Assembly: GCA_031549185.1 (NCBI GenBank)
Contig: JAVBQG010000061.1
Span: forward strand, 1 to 28,339
Reading direction: 5' to 3'
Source of the DNA: JAVBQG01 sp031549185
Lineage (GTDB): Bacteria > Synergistota > Synergistia > Synergistales > Synergistaceae
Length of the DNA stretch: 28,339 nt
Shown here: positions 1 through 7,224 of the stretch, in pieces
How positions within the stretch are numbered: position 1 is the stretch's first letter
Layout of the letters: every line of letters starts with the position of its first letter
Notes under the pieces: generated by a model
What the model saw: the letters and a program-made list of their open reading frames with translations, nothing else
What the model was told of the DNA's origin: nothing
Database searches by the model: none
Program-made: the position numbers and the translations under genes

Positions 1-155
1 CGGCAGCTTTTGCGTGGCACATGCTGTTCTAATGGGGCAAAGAGGGGATATTTCCCCTCCACTTGACCTTTCCCGGAGGTTTGGCGGGCATGCGCGATGA
101 GAAAATTACGGCACGGGGGTGGGGGTAATGGAGATTTGGGACCCATCACCTCCCC

Positions 156-183
156 TTGCCATACGGTATAATTATTGTATAAT
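156..183 (+). promoter_or_regulatory. Candidate sigma70-type promoter of arcA
   Basis: A TTGCCA hexamer at 156-161 and a perfect TATAAT at 178-183 are separated by 16 bases, about 53 bases upstream of the arcA start. A second TATAAT lies at 167-172, and the -10 region sits in a small inverted repeat, ATTAT-TGT-ATAAT (171-183), that could be an operator. The promoter match is seen directly; use in the cell is inferred. Confidence 0.55.
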
Positions 184-236
184 GATCCAAGATCTTCACA
201 AAGTACACAATTGCGACCGCAAGGGGGCTGCTATCT

Positions 237-1469
237 ATGGAGGGGAAGGGCAACGTCTACGTAGGTTCGGAAATCGGCAAACTGCGAAGGGTTTTTCTTC
301 ACAAACCGGGCAAAGAGCTGAAACGCCTCACCATCGACAACAAGGACGAGCTGCTCTTCGACGAGATCCCTTGGGTAGAGCGCGCGCGCGTCGATCACGA
401 TACCTTCGCGGATCTCTTGCGAAGCAACGGTACCGAGGTGGTTTATTTTCAAGAGTGCCTCGCCGAGGTCGTAAGGGATCCCTCCGTCCGCGGCGACATC
501 CTCGACGACGCCCTCGAACACGAGACGCACGACGACAATCTCAAGACGGCGCTCAAGCAAACGATCATGGAGATGACGGCCGAGGAAGTCGCCGAGACGC
601 TGGTCGGCGGCATGACGAAGAAAGAGGCGGCGGCGCGAATCGGCAAGATCAAAAGCCTCGTCCTGACGGCCGAGGACGACTATTCCTTCTTCATCCGCCC
701 CCTCCCCAACCTCTACTTCCAGCGCGATCCCTTCTTCTTCGTCCGCAACGGCGTCGTCCTCAGCTCTATGCGCTACCTGGCCCGCCAGCGGGAACCGCTC
801 TACGCGAGATACATTTTCAAAAATCACCCGCTCTTCAAAGGCGTCAAGATCCTCTTCGGCGAGAACGGCAAGGACGCGCACCCCAACGCCATCGAGGGCG
901 GCGATTTTCTCGTGCTGAACGACGACTGCGTGGCGGTCGGGTTCAGCCAGCGCAGCACGGCCGGAACCATTCAGGCGGTCGGCAGCAAACTCGCCTCCGA
1001 AATCGGCCTCTGCAAAGTCCTCGCCTTCGATATCCCCAAGATGCGCGCCTATATGCACCTCGACACGGTCTTCACCATGGTTGACAAAGACGCGTTCACC
1101 ATCTATCCCGGCGTGCACAAGTACATGCGCGCGTGGGAACTGACCTACGAACTGAACGGAAACCTGGCGGAGATCGTCGAATACGCCGACATCTTCGACG
1201 CGCTCAAGAAAAACATGGGCCTCGACAAAATTCGCTGCATCGAGACGGGCGGCGGCGATCCGATCGAGGCGGCGCGCGACCAGTGGAACGACGGCACCAA
1301 CACCCTGGCCATCGCGCCCGGCGTGGTCGTCACCTACGAGTGCAACATCGTCTCCAACCGGGCCCTGCGAGAGAACGGCGTCACCGTCCACGAGATCAAC
1401 GGATCGGAGATGGGCAAAGGCCGAGGCGGTCCCCGCTGCATGTCGATGCCGCTGATGCGGGAGGGCTAG
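237..1469 (+). CDS. arcA: Arginine deiminase
   Basis: Arginine deiminase hydrolyses L-arginine to citrulline and ammonia in the cytoplasm, the first step of the arginine deiminase pathway that yields ATP through carbamoyl phosphate. The 410-residue product has the usual family length. Visible family motifs are FLHKPG near residue 20, NLYFQRDPFF near 158, EGGD at 220-223, HLDT with His274 and Asp276, ETGGGD near 336, and a C-terminal RCMSMP with the nucleophilic Cys401. The ATG at 237 follows an AAGGGGG ribosome site at 221-227. It is the only plus-strand gene and it converges with the PII-like/DUF1538 operon. No ornithine carbamoyltransferase, carbamate kinase or arginine/ornithine antiporter lies in the window, so partners must be elsewhere or to the left. 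All catalytic residues look intact. Confidence 0.97.
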   Translation: MEGKGNVYVGSEIGKLRRVFLHKPGKELKRLTIDNKDELLFDEIPWVERARVDHDTFADLLRSNGTEVVYFQECLAEVVRDPSVRGDILDDALEHETHDDNLKTALKQTIMEMTAEEVAETLVGGMTKKEAAARIGKIKSLVLTAEDDYSFFIRPLPNLYFQRDPFFFVRNGVVLSSMRYLARQREPLYARYIFKNHPLFKGVKILFGENGKDAHPNAIEGGDFLVLNDDCVAVGFSQRSTAGTIQAVGSKLASEIGLCKVLAFDIPKMRAYMHLDTVFTMVDKDAFTIYPGVHKYMRAWELTYELNGNLAEIVEYADIFDALKKNMGLDKIRCIETGGGDPIEAARDQWNDGTNTLAIAPGVVVTYECNIVSNRALRENGVTVHEINGSEMGKGRGGPRCMSMPLMREG

Positions 1470-1540
1470 AAAGTTTCAACAAAAATAGTGAAGCCGCCCG
1501 CTTATGAGTTCTGTATGCTCCAAATTTTGCGAGTCAGATG

Positions 1541-1559
1541 CCCCCGGCAAAGCCGGGGG
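1541..1559. terminator. Stem-loop between convergent genes, possible bidirectional terminator
   Basis: An 8-bp perfect stem, CCCCCGGC with GCCGGGGG, closes an AAA loop between the end of arcA (1469) and the end of the PII-like gene (1599). The position suits a shared terminator. However, neither side is followed directly by a clear T-run, so it could instead be a Rho-dependent structure or a small palindromic repeat. Confidence 0.45.
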
Positions 1560-1598
1560 ATTACCGTGTTTTATGTAGCGTGATAAAATACGACACCC

Positions 1599-2312
1599 CT
1601 ACTCCACCGGCTTGACCGAGCCCAAGCCCTCGATGTCGTCGACGGGGAGGGAGAAAATCATGCCGCGCGCCTCTTTGCTGAGGCCGCAGACCTTCGTGAT
1701 CGAGCTCATGATCTCGTGCTTCTGTTCGGCGGTCGTGAGGATCGCGACGATGTCCTTCTCCATCTGCGCGGTGACGCCGAAGAATTTGGCGTCCTCGTCG
1801 ACGTCGATCTTTCTGCCGTGCAGGACCGTGCCGCCCCTCGCCCCGGCCGCGCGTGCCGCGTCCATCACTTCATCGATGTGACCCTGGTTGACGACCGCGA
1901 GTATCAGGTCATATTTCGAAACGCACTTTATGTTGTCCAATTTTCCTTCCTCTTCCTTTCGGTCGATCTCGGTATCCTTGAGAATCATCTGGAGCACGGA
2001 GTTGTTGAGGCCGTTGAGCGGCGACACGAACGCGATGCCCTTCCCCGGCTTGCGCAGGTGGAGCTTCCCGGAGAGCATTGAAAGCAGCTCAGGCACTTTG
2101 AAATCCGGCTCCAGACAGAAGAAGACGGATTTATCGATGGAGTTCAGCCCCAGAAGGCTCACGAACTCCGAACCGGCCGTCCCCTCCGCAAGGCAGATAA
2201 AGTGAAAGCGGATGCGCTCCTCCCGCAGGATGTTCACGACCTTGCCGGTGCGCGATCGGTCCACGATCACGACCAGTAGTTTGATGGCACAGGGTCTGTC
2301 GTTTTCACTCAT
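1599..2312 (-). CDS. Tandem PII-like signalling protein, partner of DUF1538 protein
   Basis: This 237-residue protein appears to hold two PII-type ferredoxin-like domains. The second (about 133-230) is the clearer one: it starts YDLILAVVNQGHIDEVMDAA, has a GARGGTVLHGRK segment near 157-168, and ends in GMIFSLPVDDIEGL, like the last strand of PII proteins. The first (about 9-102) shows the same start (KLLVVIVD) and end (KGIAFVSPLNGL) but is more diverged. PII proteins are trimeric sensors that bind adenine nucleotides or other small molecules and control transporters and enzymes. The loop after GRK is short and has no tyrosine for uridylylation, so this is not a classical GlnB/GlnK. Its ATG overlaps the stop of the DUF1538 gene by four bases (ATGA), with AGGAGG-like sequence just upstream, which implies translational coupling. 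The ligand is unknown; regulation of the neighbouring membrane protein is inferred from context. Confidence 0.8.
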   Translation of the reverse strand: MSENDRPCAIKLLVVIVDRSRTGKVVNILREERIRFHFICLAEGTAGSEFVSLLGLNSIDKSVFFCLEPDFKVPELLSMLSGKLHLRKPGKGIAFVSPLNGLNNSVLQMILKDTEIDRKEEEGKLDNIKCVSKYDLILAVVNQGHIDEVMDAARAAGARGGTVLHGRKIDVDEDAKFFGVTAQMEKDIVAILTTAEQKHEIMSSITKVCGLSKEARGMIFSLPVDDIEGLGSVKPVE

Positions 2313-3844
2313 TTTGAGGACTCCTCCTCGTATTCGATAATTTCGTCGACTGCCGGCAGGTCGACCATGTCAATGCTCTCCAGGGTCTCCGCCGTCTTCA
2401 TCTGCCTTCCGTAGACGAGGCCCATCAGCTGGATGGTAACCAGAGGCGTCATGGCGACCATCGCGACGACGCCGAACGCGTCGGTCAGGACGTTGCCGCC
2501 GACACCCTCGCAGGCACCGATCGCAAAGGGCAGCAGGAAGGTGGATGTCATCGGGCCGCTGGCGACTCCACCGGAGTCGAACGCGATACCGACGAAAAGC
2601 CTGGGGACGAAGAAAGTCAGCGCAAGCGAGATGCAGTAACCGGGCACCAGCAGCCAGAAGATCGAGATTCCGGTGAGAATTCGCAGCATCGCGAGCGCAA
2701 GCGAGACCGCCACCCCGAGGGAGAGCGACAGGCGCATCGCCCGTTGCGAAACCGCACCGTTGGAGATCTCCTCGACCTGCTTGTTCAAGACATGCACGGC
2801 CGGTTCCGCTACGACGATGTAATAACCGACGATCATTCCCAGCGGAATCAGGGCCCATTTGTAAGCGGAGCCCGCAATCACCGAACCGATCAGATGTCCG
2901 ACCGGGATAAAACCGACGTTGACACCCGTCAGAAAGAGGACGAGGCCGATCATCGTGTAGACGAACCCGATGCCGACGCGGAGCAGCTGGCGGTTGGTGA
3001 ACTTTTTGGAGACCAGCTGGAAGGCGAGGAAGAAGAGGCAGATCGGCACCAACGCCATCAGCACCTCTTTCAAATACACGGGCAACTGGCGTGCAAACTG
3101 CGCCGCCACGTCGCGCGTGGTCTGCACATTCGCGACCGATACCGGCGTGTAGCTCGCGTCGGAAGGGTTGTAGACGATCCCAAGTATCATGACCGCCAGA
3201 ATGGGGCCAATGCTGCAGAGGGCGACGAGGCCGAAGCTGTCGTCCTGCGAGTGCTCGCCGCCGCGCATGGCGGAGAGGCCGACGCCGATGGCCATGATGA
3301 AGGGCACCGTAATCGGTCCGGTTGTGACGCCGCCCGAATCGAAGGCGACGGCGATGAAATCCCTCGGCGCGAACATCGCCAGCGCAAAGACGATAATGTA
3401 AAAGAACATCAGCATCTGAGAGAGACCGATTTTGAAGAGCGTACGCAACGTCGCCACAACGAGAAAAATACCCACACCGAGACCGACGGTGGCGATCAGC
3501 ACAATGTTGGGGACCGAGGGGACTTGCCTGGCCAGTACCTGCAGATCCGGCTCAGCAATCGTAATGATGAAGCCCATCAGGAAACTCAGAAAAACCAACA
3601 GTAGAATTTTTTTCGTCTTGCCGAATTGACCGCCGACAGCCTCGCCCATCGGCATCATGGCGATGTCCGCCCCTAACGAGAAGAAGCCCATGCCTACGAC
3701 CAGCATCGACGCGCCGACGAGGAACATGATCGTAAGCCCGATCGGCAACGGCGTGGCCGTGATGCTGAGCAGAAAGACGATGCCGGTAATGGGAAGGACG
3801 GAGGTGAGGGATTCGTAGATTTTCTCTTTGAGCTTTTTATTCAT
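2309..3844 (-). CDS. DUF1538 family duplicated multi-spanning membrane protein
   Basis: This 511-residue, highly hydrophobic protein is recognised as the DUF1538 family of putative permeases. It is an internal duplication. AEPDLQVLARQV (97-108) matches AEPAVHVLNKQV (346-357), and FDSGGVTTGPIT (168-179) matches FDSGGVASGPMT (422-433), an offset of about 250 residues. Each half carries roughly five or six membrane segments, and the protein ends in an acidic cytoplasmic-looking tail. The substrate is not known to me. The ATG at 3844 follows GAGAGG at a good distance, while an upstream in-frame TTG at 3859 overlaps that ribosome site and is rejected. It is translationally coupled to the PII-like gene, suggesting that the PII-like protein gates or senses for it. 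A promoter candidate lies just upstream. Confidence 0.85.
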   Translation of the reverse strand: MNKKLKEKIYESLTSVLPITGIVFLLSITATPLPIGLTIMFLVGASMLVVGMGFFSLGADIAMMPMGEAVGGQFGKTKKILLLVFLSFLMGFIITIAEPDLQVLARQVPSVPNIVLIATVGLGVGIFLVVATLRTLFKIGLSQMLMFFYIIVFALAMFAPRDFIAVAFDSGGVTTGPITVPFIMAIGVGLSAMRGGEHSQDDSFGLVALCSIGPILAVMILGIVYNPSDASYTPVSVANVQTTRDVAAQFARQLPVYLKEVLMALVPICLFFLAFQLVSKKFTNRQLLRVGIGFVYTMIGLVLFLTGVNVGFIPVGHLIGSVIAGSAYKWALIPLGMIVGYYIVVAEPAVHVLNKQVEEISNGAVSQRAMRLSLSLGVAVSLALAMLRILTGISIFWLLVPGYCISLALTFFVPRLFVGIAFDSGGVASGPMTSTFLLPFAIGACEGVGGNVLTDAFGVVAMVAMTPLVTIQLMGLVYGRQMKTAETLESIDMVDLPAVDEIIEYEEESSK

Positions 3845-3909
3845 GCAGCGGCCTCTCAATTCGCAGGGATGAACGCCGGCTACAAAGGCTTACCTGAGCG
3901 TATGCGCAG

Positions 3910-3937
3910 ATGATAACATGGATCAATCGAGAGACAA
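3910..3937 (-). promoter_or_regulatory. Candidate promoter of the DUF1538/PII-like operon
   Basis: On the minus strand TTGTCT (3932-3937) and TATCAT (3910-3915) are 16 bases apart, about 66 bases upstream of the DUF1538 start and just after the flgJ-like stop. Each hexamer has two mismatches or fewer to the sigma70 consensus. It would separate this operon from the flagellar genes upstream. Confidence 0.4.
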
Positions 3938-3943
3938 ACCCCC

Positions 3944-4354
3944 TTATTCCGTCTTACCCTTCGACGGCCTCACGTTCGCCGTCCGCCTCGCCTTGGCGGC
4001 TTCCGCGGCGGCTTCGTTCTCGGCCTTGATCTCCGGGGGAACCGGGAGCTGTGCGTGCAGCTGGTCGTAGAGGACTTTCCAGACGCCGACTCCCTGGCTC
4101 TCGCTCAGGTGCTCCGAGACCATCTCCACCACAGTGTCCTCCAACGGGCCGTACTCGCGCTTCTTCTCCTGTGCCTCGCCGAAGTTACGCGCGGACTTGA
4201 GCATGTCCTTCCAGAGTTTGGCGAACATGATGCCCTCGAACTGCTTGCAGGTCTCTTCCAGCTTCTTCTCCTGCCGGCGGTACTCTTCCGGCGTGACGCT
4301 GCCATCGGCGTTTTTCGCCCGCCCGGGCCTGTTGATGGCGCTGTAGTCGGCCAT
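3944..4354 (-). CDS. flgJ: Rod-binding protein, FlgJ N-terminal domain only
   Basis: The 136-residue product matches the rod-binding domain of FlgJ, which caps and helps assemble the flagellar rod in the periplasm. Family hallmarks are CKQFEGIMFAKLWKDMLKS (36-54) and the helix EDTVVEMVSEHLSESQGVG (72-90). The C-terminal glucosaminidase domain found in gammaproteobacterial FlgJ is absent; instead there is a short alanine- and lysine-rich tail. Many bacteria have this short form and use a separate peptidoglycan hydrolase. No signal peptide is visible. The gene begins at an ATG that shares one base with the flgI stop (TAATG), so it is likely coupled to flgI and closes the flagellar operon. Confidence 0.9.
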   Translation of the reverse strand: MADYSAINRPGRAKNADGSVTPEEYRRQEKKLEETCKQFEGIMFAKLWKDMLKSARNFGEAQEKKREYGPLEDTVVEMVSEHLSESQGVGVWKVLYDQLHAQLPVPPEIKAENEAAAEAAKARRTANVRPSKGKTE

Positions 4355-5460
4355 TATTGCAACACCAGCTCTCCGTGCAACGCGCCCGCCTGGTCCATGG
4401 CCTGCAGGATCGCGATCAGGTCCCTCGGCTTCGCGCCGACCGCGTTGACGGCGGTCACCAGATCCTCGACCGTGGAGGAGGTCGGAAGCTCCACGAGCTG
4501 ACCGCCGCCTTCGCGCACCTGCACATCCGACTCGGGGGTCACGACCGTCTGTCCGCGCCTCGCAAAATCGCCGGGCTGGCTGACCTGGGAGCCCTCCTGC
4601 ACGCTGACCATCAGGTTTCCGTGCGCGACGGCCACGTTGCCGATGCGGACGTTGCCGCCCATCACGATCGTGCCGGTGCGCTCGTTGACCACGACGCGCG
4701 CCACCGTATCGGGCCGGATCGCGAGGCCCTCGATCGATGCGATGAAGGCCGACGGTGAGTTGCGGTAGCTCGCTGGCATGTTGACGCTGATGCGGCCGCC
4801 GTCGACAGCGTGCGCGACGTTGCCGAATTTCGTGTTGAGCGCGGCAGCCACGCGCTGCGCCGTGGTGAAGTCGGACTGGCGGAGCAGCAGGTTGATGCTG
4901 CCGTCGCCGGCAAAGCTCATGGGAACGCCCTGCTCGACGATGGCGCCGTTCGGCACGCGTCCGACCGTGACGACGTTCTTCTTGACCGTGGAGCCGGACG
5001 AGCCGCTGTCCGACCAGCCGCCGATCGTGAGCGGGCCTTGCGCGACGGCGTAGACCTGCCCATTGGCCGCCTTCAACGGCGTCTGCAGCAGCACGCCGCC
5101 CTCCAGGCTCTTGGCGTCGCCGATGGCGCTGACCACCACGTCGGTGTTCTGTCCGGGGAGCAGGAAGGGCGAGAGCTGGCAGGTGACCGAGACCACCGCC
5201 GCATTTTTGCTCTTGATCAGTTTCGGATCGACGGTAACACCGAACTGCTGCGTCATGTTCGACATCATCTGCATCGCCATCTGTCCCTTGTCGCCCGTGC
5301 CCTGCAGGCCGACGACGAGACCCATGCCGACGAGCTGGTTCTCGCGGACGCCCTCGATCGTGGCGAGATCCTTCAGGCGCACCATCGGCTGCACGGCAGC
5401 CTCCGCCGCGCCCGCAATCATCAAGAGTACGAACAGCAACAGAATCATTTTTTTCTTCAT
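4354..5460 (-). CDS. flgI: Flagellar P-ring protein FlgI
   Basis: FlgI forms the periplasmic P-ring around the rod within the peptidoglycan layer. The 368-residue product has a Sec signal peptide (MKKKMILLLFVLLMIAG, cleavage near AEA-A) and then RLKDLATIEGVRENQLVGMG, the strongly conserved N-terminus of mature FlgI. LVVGLQGTGDKG follows, and the protein is family length. The open frame continues far upstream past flgH, but the start is at 5460, where the signal peptide begins. Its neighbours are flgA and flgH upstream and the rod-binding gene downstream. The 218-base gap to flgH, unusually large for this operon, is filled with palindromic repeats. Confidence 0.97.
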   Translation of the reverse strand: MKKKMILLLFVLLMIAGAAEAAVQPMVRLKDLATIEGVRENQLVGMGLVVGLQGTGDKGQMAMQMMSNMTQQFGVTVDPKLIKSKNAAVVSVTCQLSPFLLPGQNTDVVVSAIGDAKSLEGGVLLQTPLKAANGQVYAVAQGPLTIGGWSDSGSSGSTVKKNVVTVGRVPNGAIVEQGVPMSFAGDGSINLLLRQSDFTTAQRVAAALNTKFGNVAHAVDGGRISVNMPASYRNSPSAFIASIEGLAIRPDTVARVVVNERTGTIVMGGNVRIGNVAVAHGNLMVSVQEGSQVSQPGDFARRGQTVVTPESDVQVREGGGQLVELPTSSTVEDLVTAVNAVGAKPRDLIAILQAMDQAGALHGELVLQ

Positions 5461-5506
5461 GGCCTTACCCCCGTATGTCCCTATACCTGGAAAATCCCTA
5501 AAACTC

Positions 5507-5667
5507 ATCCGCTTCGCGGATACCTCTCCCCCCGGCCCTCTTCCCCGAAACGGGGAAGAGGAGAAAAGCGGGAACCGCGAGAATCTTGTTTTGCCCCCCC
5601 CTCCCTCTCTACTCTGGGAGAGGGAGGGGGAGGGGCCGGGGGTAGGTGAGGTCGCCCCGCGGGGGCG
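5507..5667. repeat. Dense palindromic repeat block between flgH and flgI
   Basis: Several inverted repeats lie side by side. They are ATCCGC-TTC-GCGGAT (5507-5521), an 11-bp perfect stem CCTCTTCCCCG with an AAA loop (5537-5561), a 13-bp perfect stem CCCCCTCCCTCTC with GAGAGGGAGGGGG (5597-5609 with 5618-5630), and CGCCCC with GGGGCG (5653-5667). An outer pair, CCCCCGGCCC near 5529 and GGGGCCGGGGG at 5632-5642, encloses the two longest stems. This looks like a REP- or MITE-like intergenic element. A six-base direct repeat ATGTCC flanks it (5475-5480 and 5669-5674), which may be a target duplication or chance. Confidence 0.7.
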
Positions 5668-5678
5668 CATGTCCGTTT

Positions 5679-6257
5679 TTAGAATATCGCCGACAGAATC
5701 TGATTGATGACGCCGGGGCGCTGCGTCCGCGAGACGGTGCCCTTGCCCGTCACGACGACCTCTGCATTGGCGACCCGCGTACTCTCCACCACGTTGTTGT
5801 GCGAGATGTCCTGCGGACGAATGACGCCGGAGAAGCGCACGTTCATCTTCTCGGCCCCGCTCGTCAGGTACCTGTCGCCCTGGATCACCATGTTGCCGTT
5901 GGGCATGATGTCCGTCACGAGGCAGCTCACGGTCGTCCTGAGTTCCTTGGTGCGCTCGACCTTGGTGTCGCTGTTCATACCTGAGATCGAACCGAAGCCG
6001 AAGCCCCGGATGAAGTTGAGGATTCCGTAACCCGTGTCGATGTTCTCCGCCGTCGTCTTGGTCGATTTGACCTTGCCCTCGTCGCTGTCGTCCACGTTCT
6101 CGATGACGCGGACCATGACGATGTCGCCGATGCCCGACGCCTTGCGGTCGACGAACAGGCTCCCCTTGTCGTTCCACAGCGAGTCGGCGAACGCCGGAGC
6201 GGCGAACAGGCTCACGAGCATCGCGAAGACGGCAGCCAGTATATATCTTCGATTCAT
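5679..6257 (-). CDS. flgH: Flagellar L-ring protein FlgH, without lipobox
   Basis: FlgH forms the L-ring in the outer membrane. The 192-residue product starts with a signal peptide (MNRRYILAAVFAMLVSLFA, likely cleaved after AFA) and then SLWNDKGSLFVDRKASGIGD. The family motifs DIVMVRVIEN and LVTDIMPNGNMVIQGDR are visible, as is the C-terminal VIRPQDISHNNVVESTRVANA. The ATG at 6257 follows AAGGAGG eight bases upstream; an upstream GTG at 6275 overlaps that site. Canonical FlgH is a lipoprotein, but no cysteine is present near the signal cleavage site, so this one is probably not lipid anchored. Confidence 0.95.
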   Translation of the reverse strand: MNRRYILAAVFAMLVSLFAAPAFADSLWNDKGSLFVDRKASGIGDIVMVRVIENVDDSDEGKVKSTKTTAENIDTGYGILNFIRGFGFGSISGMNSDTKVERTKELRTTVSCLVTDIMPNGNMVIQGDRYLTSGAEKMNVRFSGVIRPQDISHNNVVESTRVANAEVVVTGKGTVSRTQRPGVINQILSAIF

Positions 6258-6290
6258 GTGAATTCCCTCCTTCACGGGACTTGACCGATT

Positions 6291-7190
6291 CTAGTTTATT
6301 TCCACGAGGCCGACGTCGATCACTTTGCCGGTCATCATTTTCTTGCTGCTCAGATTTCTCACCCGTATCGTGTCGCCGATCGCGCCCCGTTCGAGCGCGA
6401 TCCCCTGCACCGAGACGGTAAGGCCGTTCACGTTGGCGACCAGGGAGACGAGCGAGCCGGACTTCACCAGCTGCAGCTGCTCCACATCCCCAAAGGAGAT
6501 CGCCTTGCCCGCCCGGACCGGCCCATCGAGCGTCGCCTGCGACAGCTGCGACGGATCCCAGGCACACGGCTTCATCATCCCGACCGTGTCCATACGGACC
6601 CTCAGTACCTCGTTCGAGAGCGACGCGCCCCGATCAAGGTCGCGCGTCGCGTAGACGACCGGCTGGTACCACTTCAGCTTGGCCTGTTTGTTTGCCTTGC
6701 GTCCCCCGCGATCGAACTTGACCGCGATCGTACGTGCCCCGGGCATGACCTTCGGCGGCAAAGAAAAACTTCCCGCTCCGCTCAGCTGCTCGGGGGAGAT
6801 ACCCTGCACGTCGATCCGCCACTTCCAGTTCGCGAGTGCCCGCAGTTGTGCAGCGACGGGCGATTCGGGGAGCACCTGTACCCTGCCGGGCATCTTCAGC
6901 GCGACATCGCGTCCCGCCGCATTCGTCGTACCGAGCGCGACGATCACGTCGTCTCGCGTGAAAAAGCCGCCCGTGGGCGTCACGGCCGCCATCGAAGCGC
7001 TCGCCGCAAGTTCGCCGTCCCCGTCGAAGGTCGCGTACTCGCCGAGGTAAAACGCGCCCTCGCGGCACTCGATCGAGGCGGGCAGCTCCACGACGAGATC
7101 CACTGCGAGCGCCTCGCTCCCCCGCAGGAGGCACGCAAAAAGCGCCAGTGCCATCGTCAGAAACAGTGCGATTCTCCGTGTTCTCTTCAT
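6291..7190 (-). CDS. flgA: P-ring assembly chaperone FlgA
   Basis: FlgA is a periplasmic chaperone needed to assemble FlgI into the P-ring. The 299-residue product has a signal peptide (about residues 1-29, ending SEALA). It has a diverged N-terminal region and a C-terminal SAF-type domain with VYATRDLDRGASLSNEVLRV, then VRAGKAISFGDVEQLQLVKSG and GDTIRVRNLSSKKMMTGKV, the usual conserved end of FlgA. It lies between flgG and flgH in the same orientation. The N-terminal part is longer and less conserved than in enteric FlgA, as is common in other phyla. Confidence 0.93.
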   Translation of the reverse strand: MKRTRRIALFLTMALALFACLLRGSEALAVDLVVELPASIECREGAFYLGEYATFDGDGELAASASMAAVTPTGGFFTRDDVIVALGTTNAAGRDVALKMPGRVQVLPESPVAAQLRALANWKWRIDVQGISPEQLSGAGSFSLPPKVMPGARTIAVKFDRGGRKANKQAKLKWYQPVVYATRDLDRGASLSNEVLRVRMDTVGMMKPCAWDPSQLSQATLDGPVRAGKAISFGDVEQLQLVKSGSLVSLVANVNGLTVSVQGIALERGAIGDTIRVRNLSSKKMMTGKVIDVGLVEIN

Positions 7191-7224
7191 CGCGCGCCGC
7201 CTCTTCGTGTTTCGCTCGGAATCC

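Noticed and set aside
42..59. Hairpin GAGGGG-ATATTT-CCCCTC near the left edge as terminator of an unseen gene
   Set aside because: Only six base pairs, no strong T-run, and no flanking gene end visible.
90..128. Twelve-residue open frame with GGAGG ten bases upstream, possible leader peptide of arcA
   Set aside because: It lies upstream of the best arcA promoter, so it would not be in that transcript, and so short a frame can arise by chance.
231..1391. Long minus-strand open frame opposite arcA (386 codons)
   Set aside because: Antisense shadow of arcA in GC-rich sequence, with no recognisable family; arcA is complete with catalytic residues.
2744..3604. Plus-strand open frame of 286 codons opposite the DUF1538 gene
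   Set aside because: Very charged, no domain, and explained as antisense of a hydrophobic coding sequence.
5475..5674. ATGTCC direct repeats as proof of transposition
   Set aside because: Six-base repeats 194 bases apart are easily accidental, and no terminal inverted repeats sit next to them.
4354..6567. A 737-codon open frame suggesting a FlgH-region/FlgI fusion
   Set aside because: The upstream part is out of frame with real flgH, low complexity and repeat-derived. FlgI begins with a clear signal peptide at 5460.
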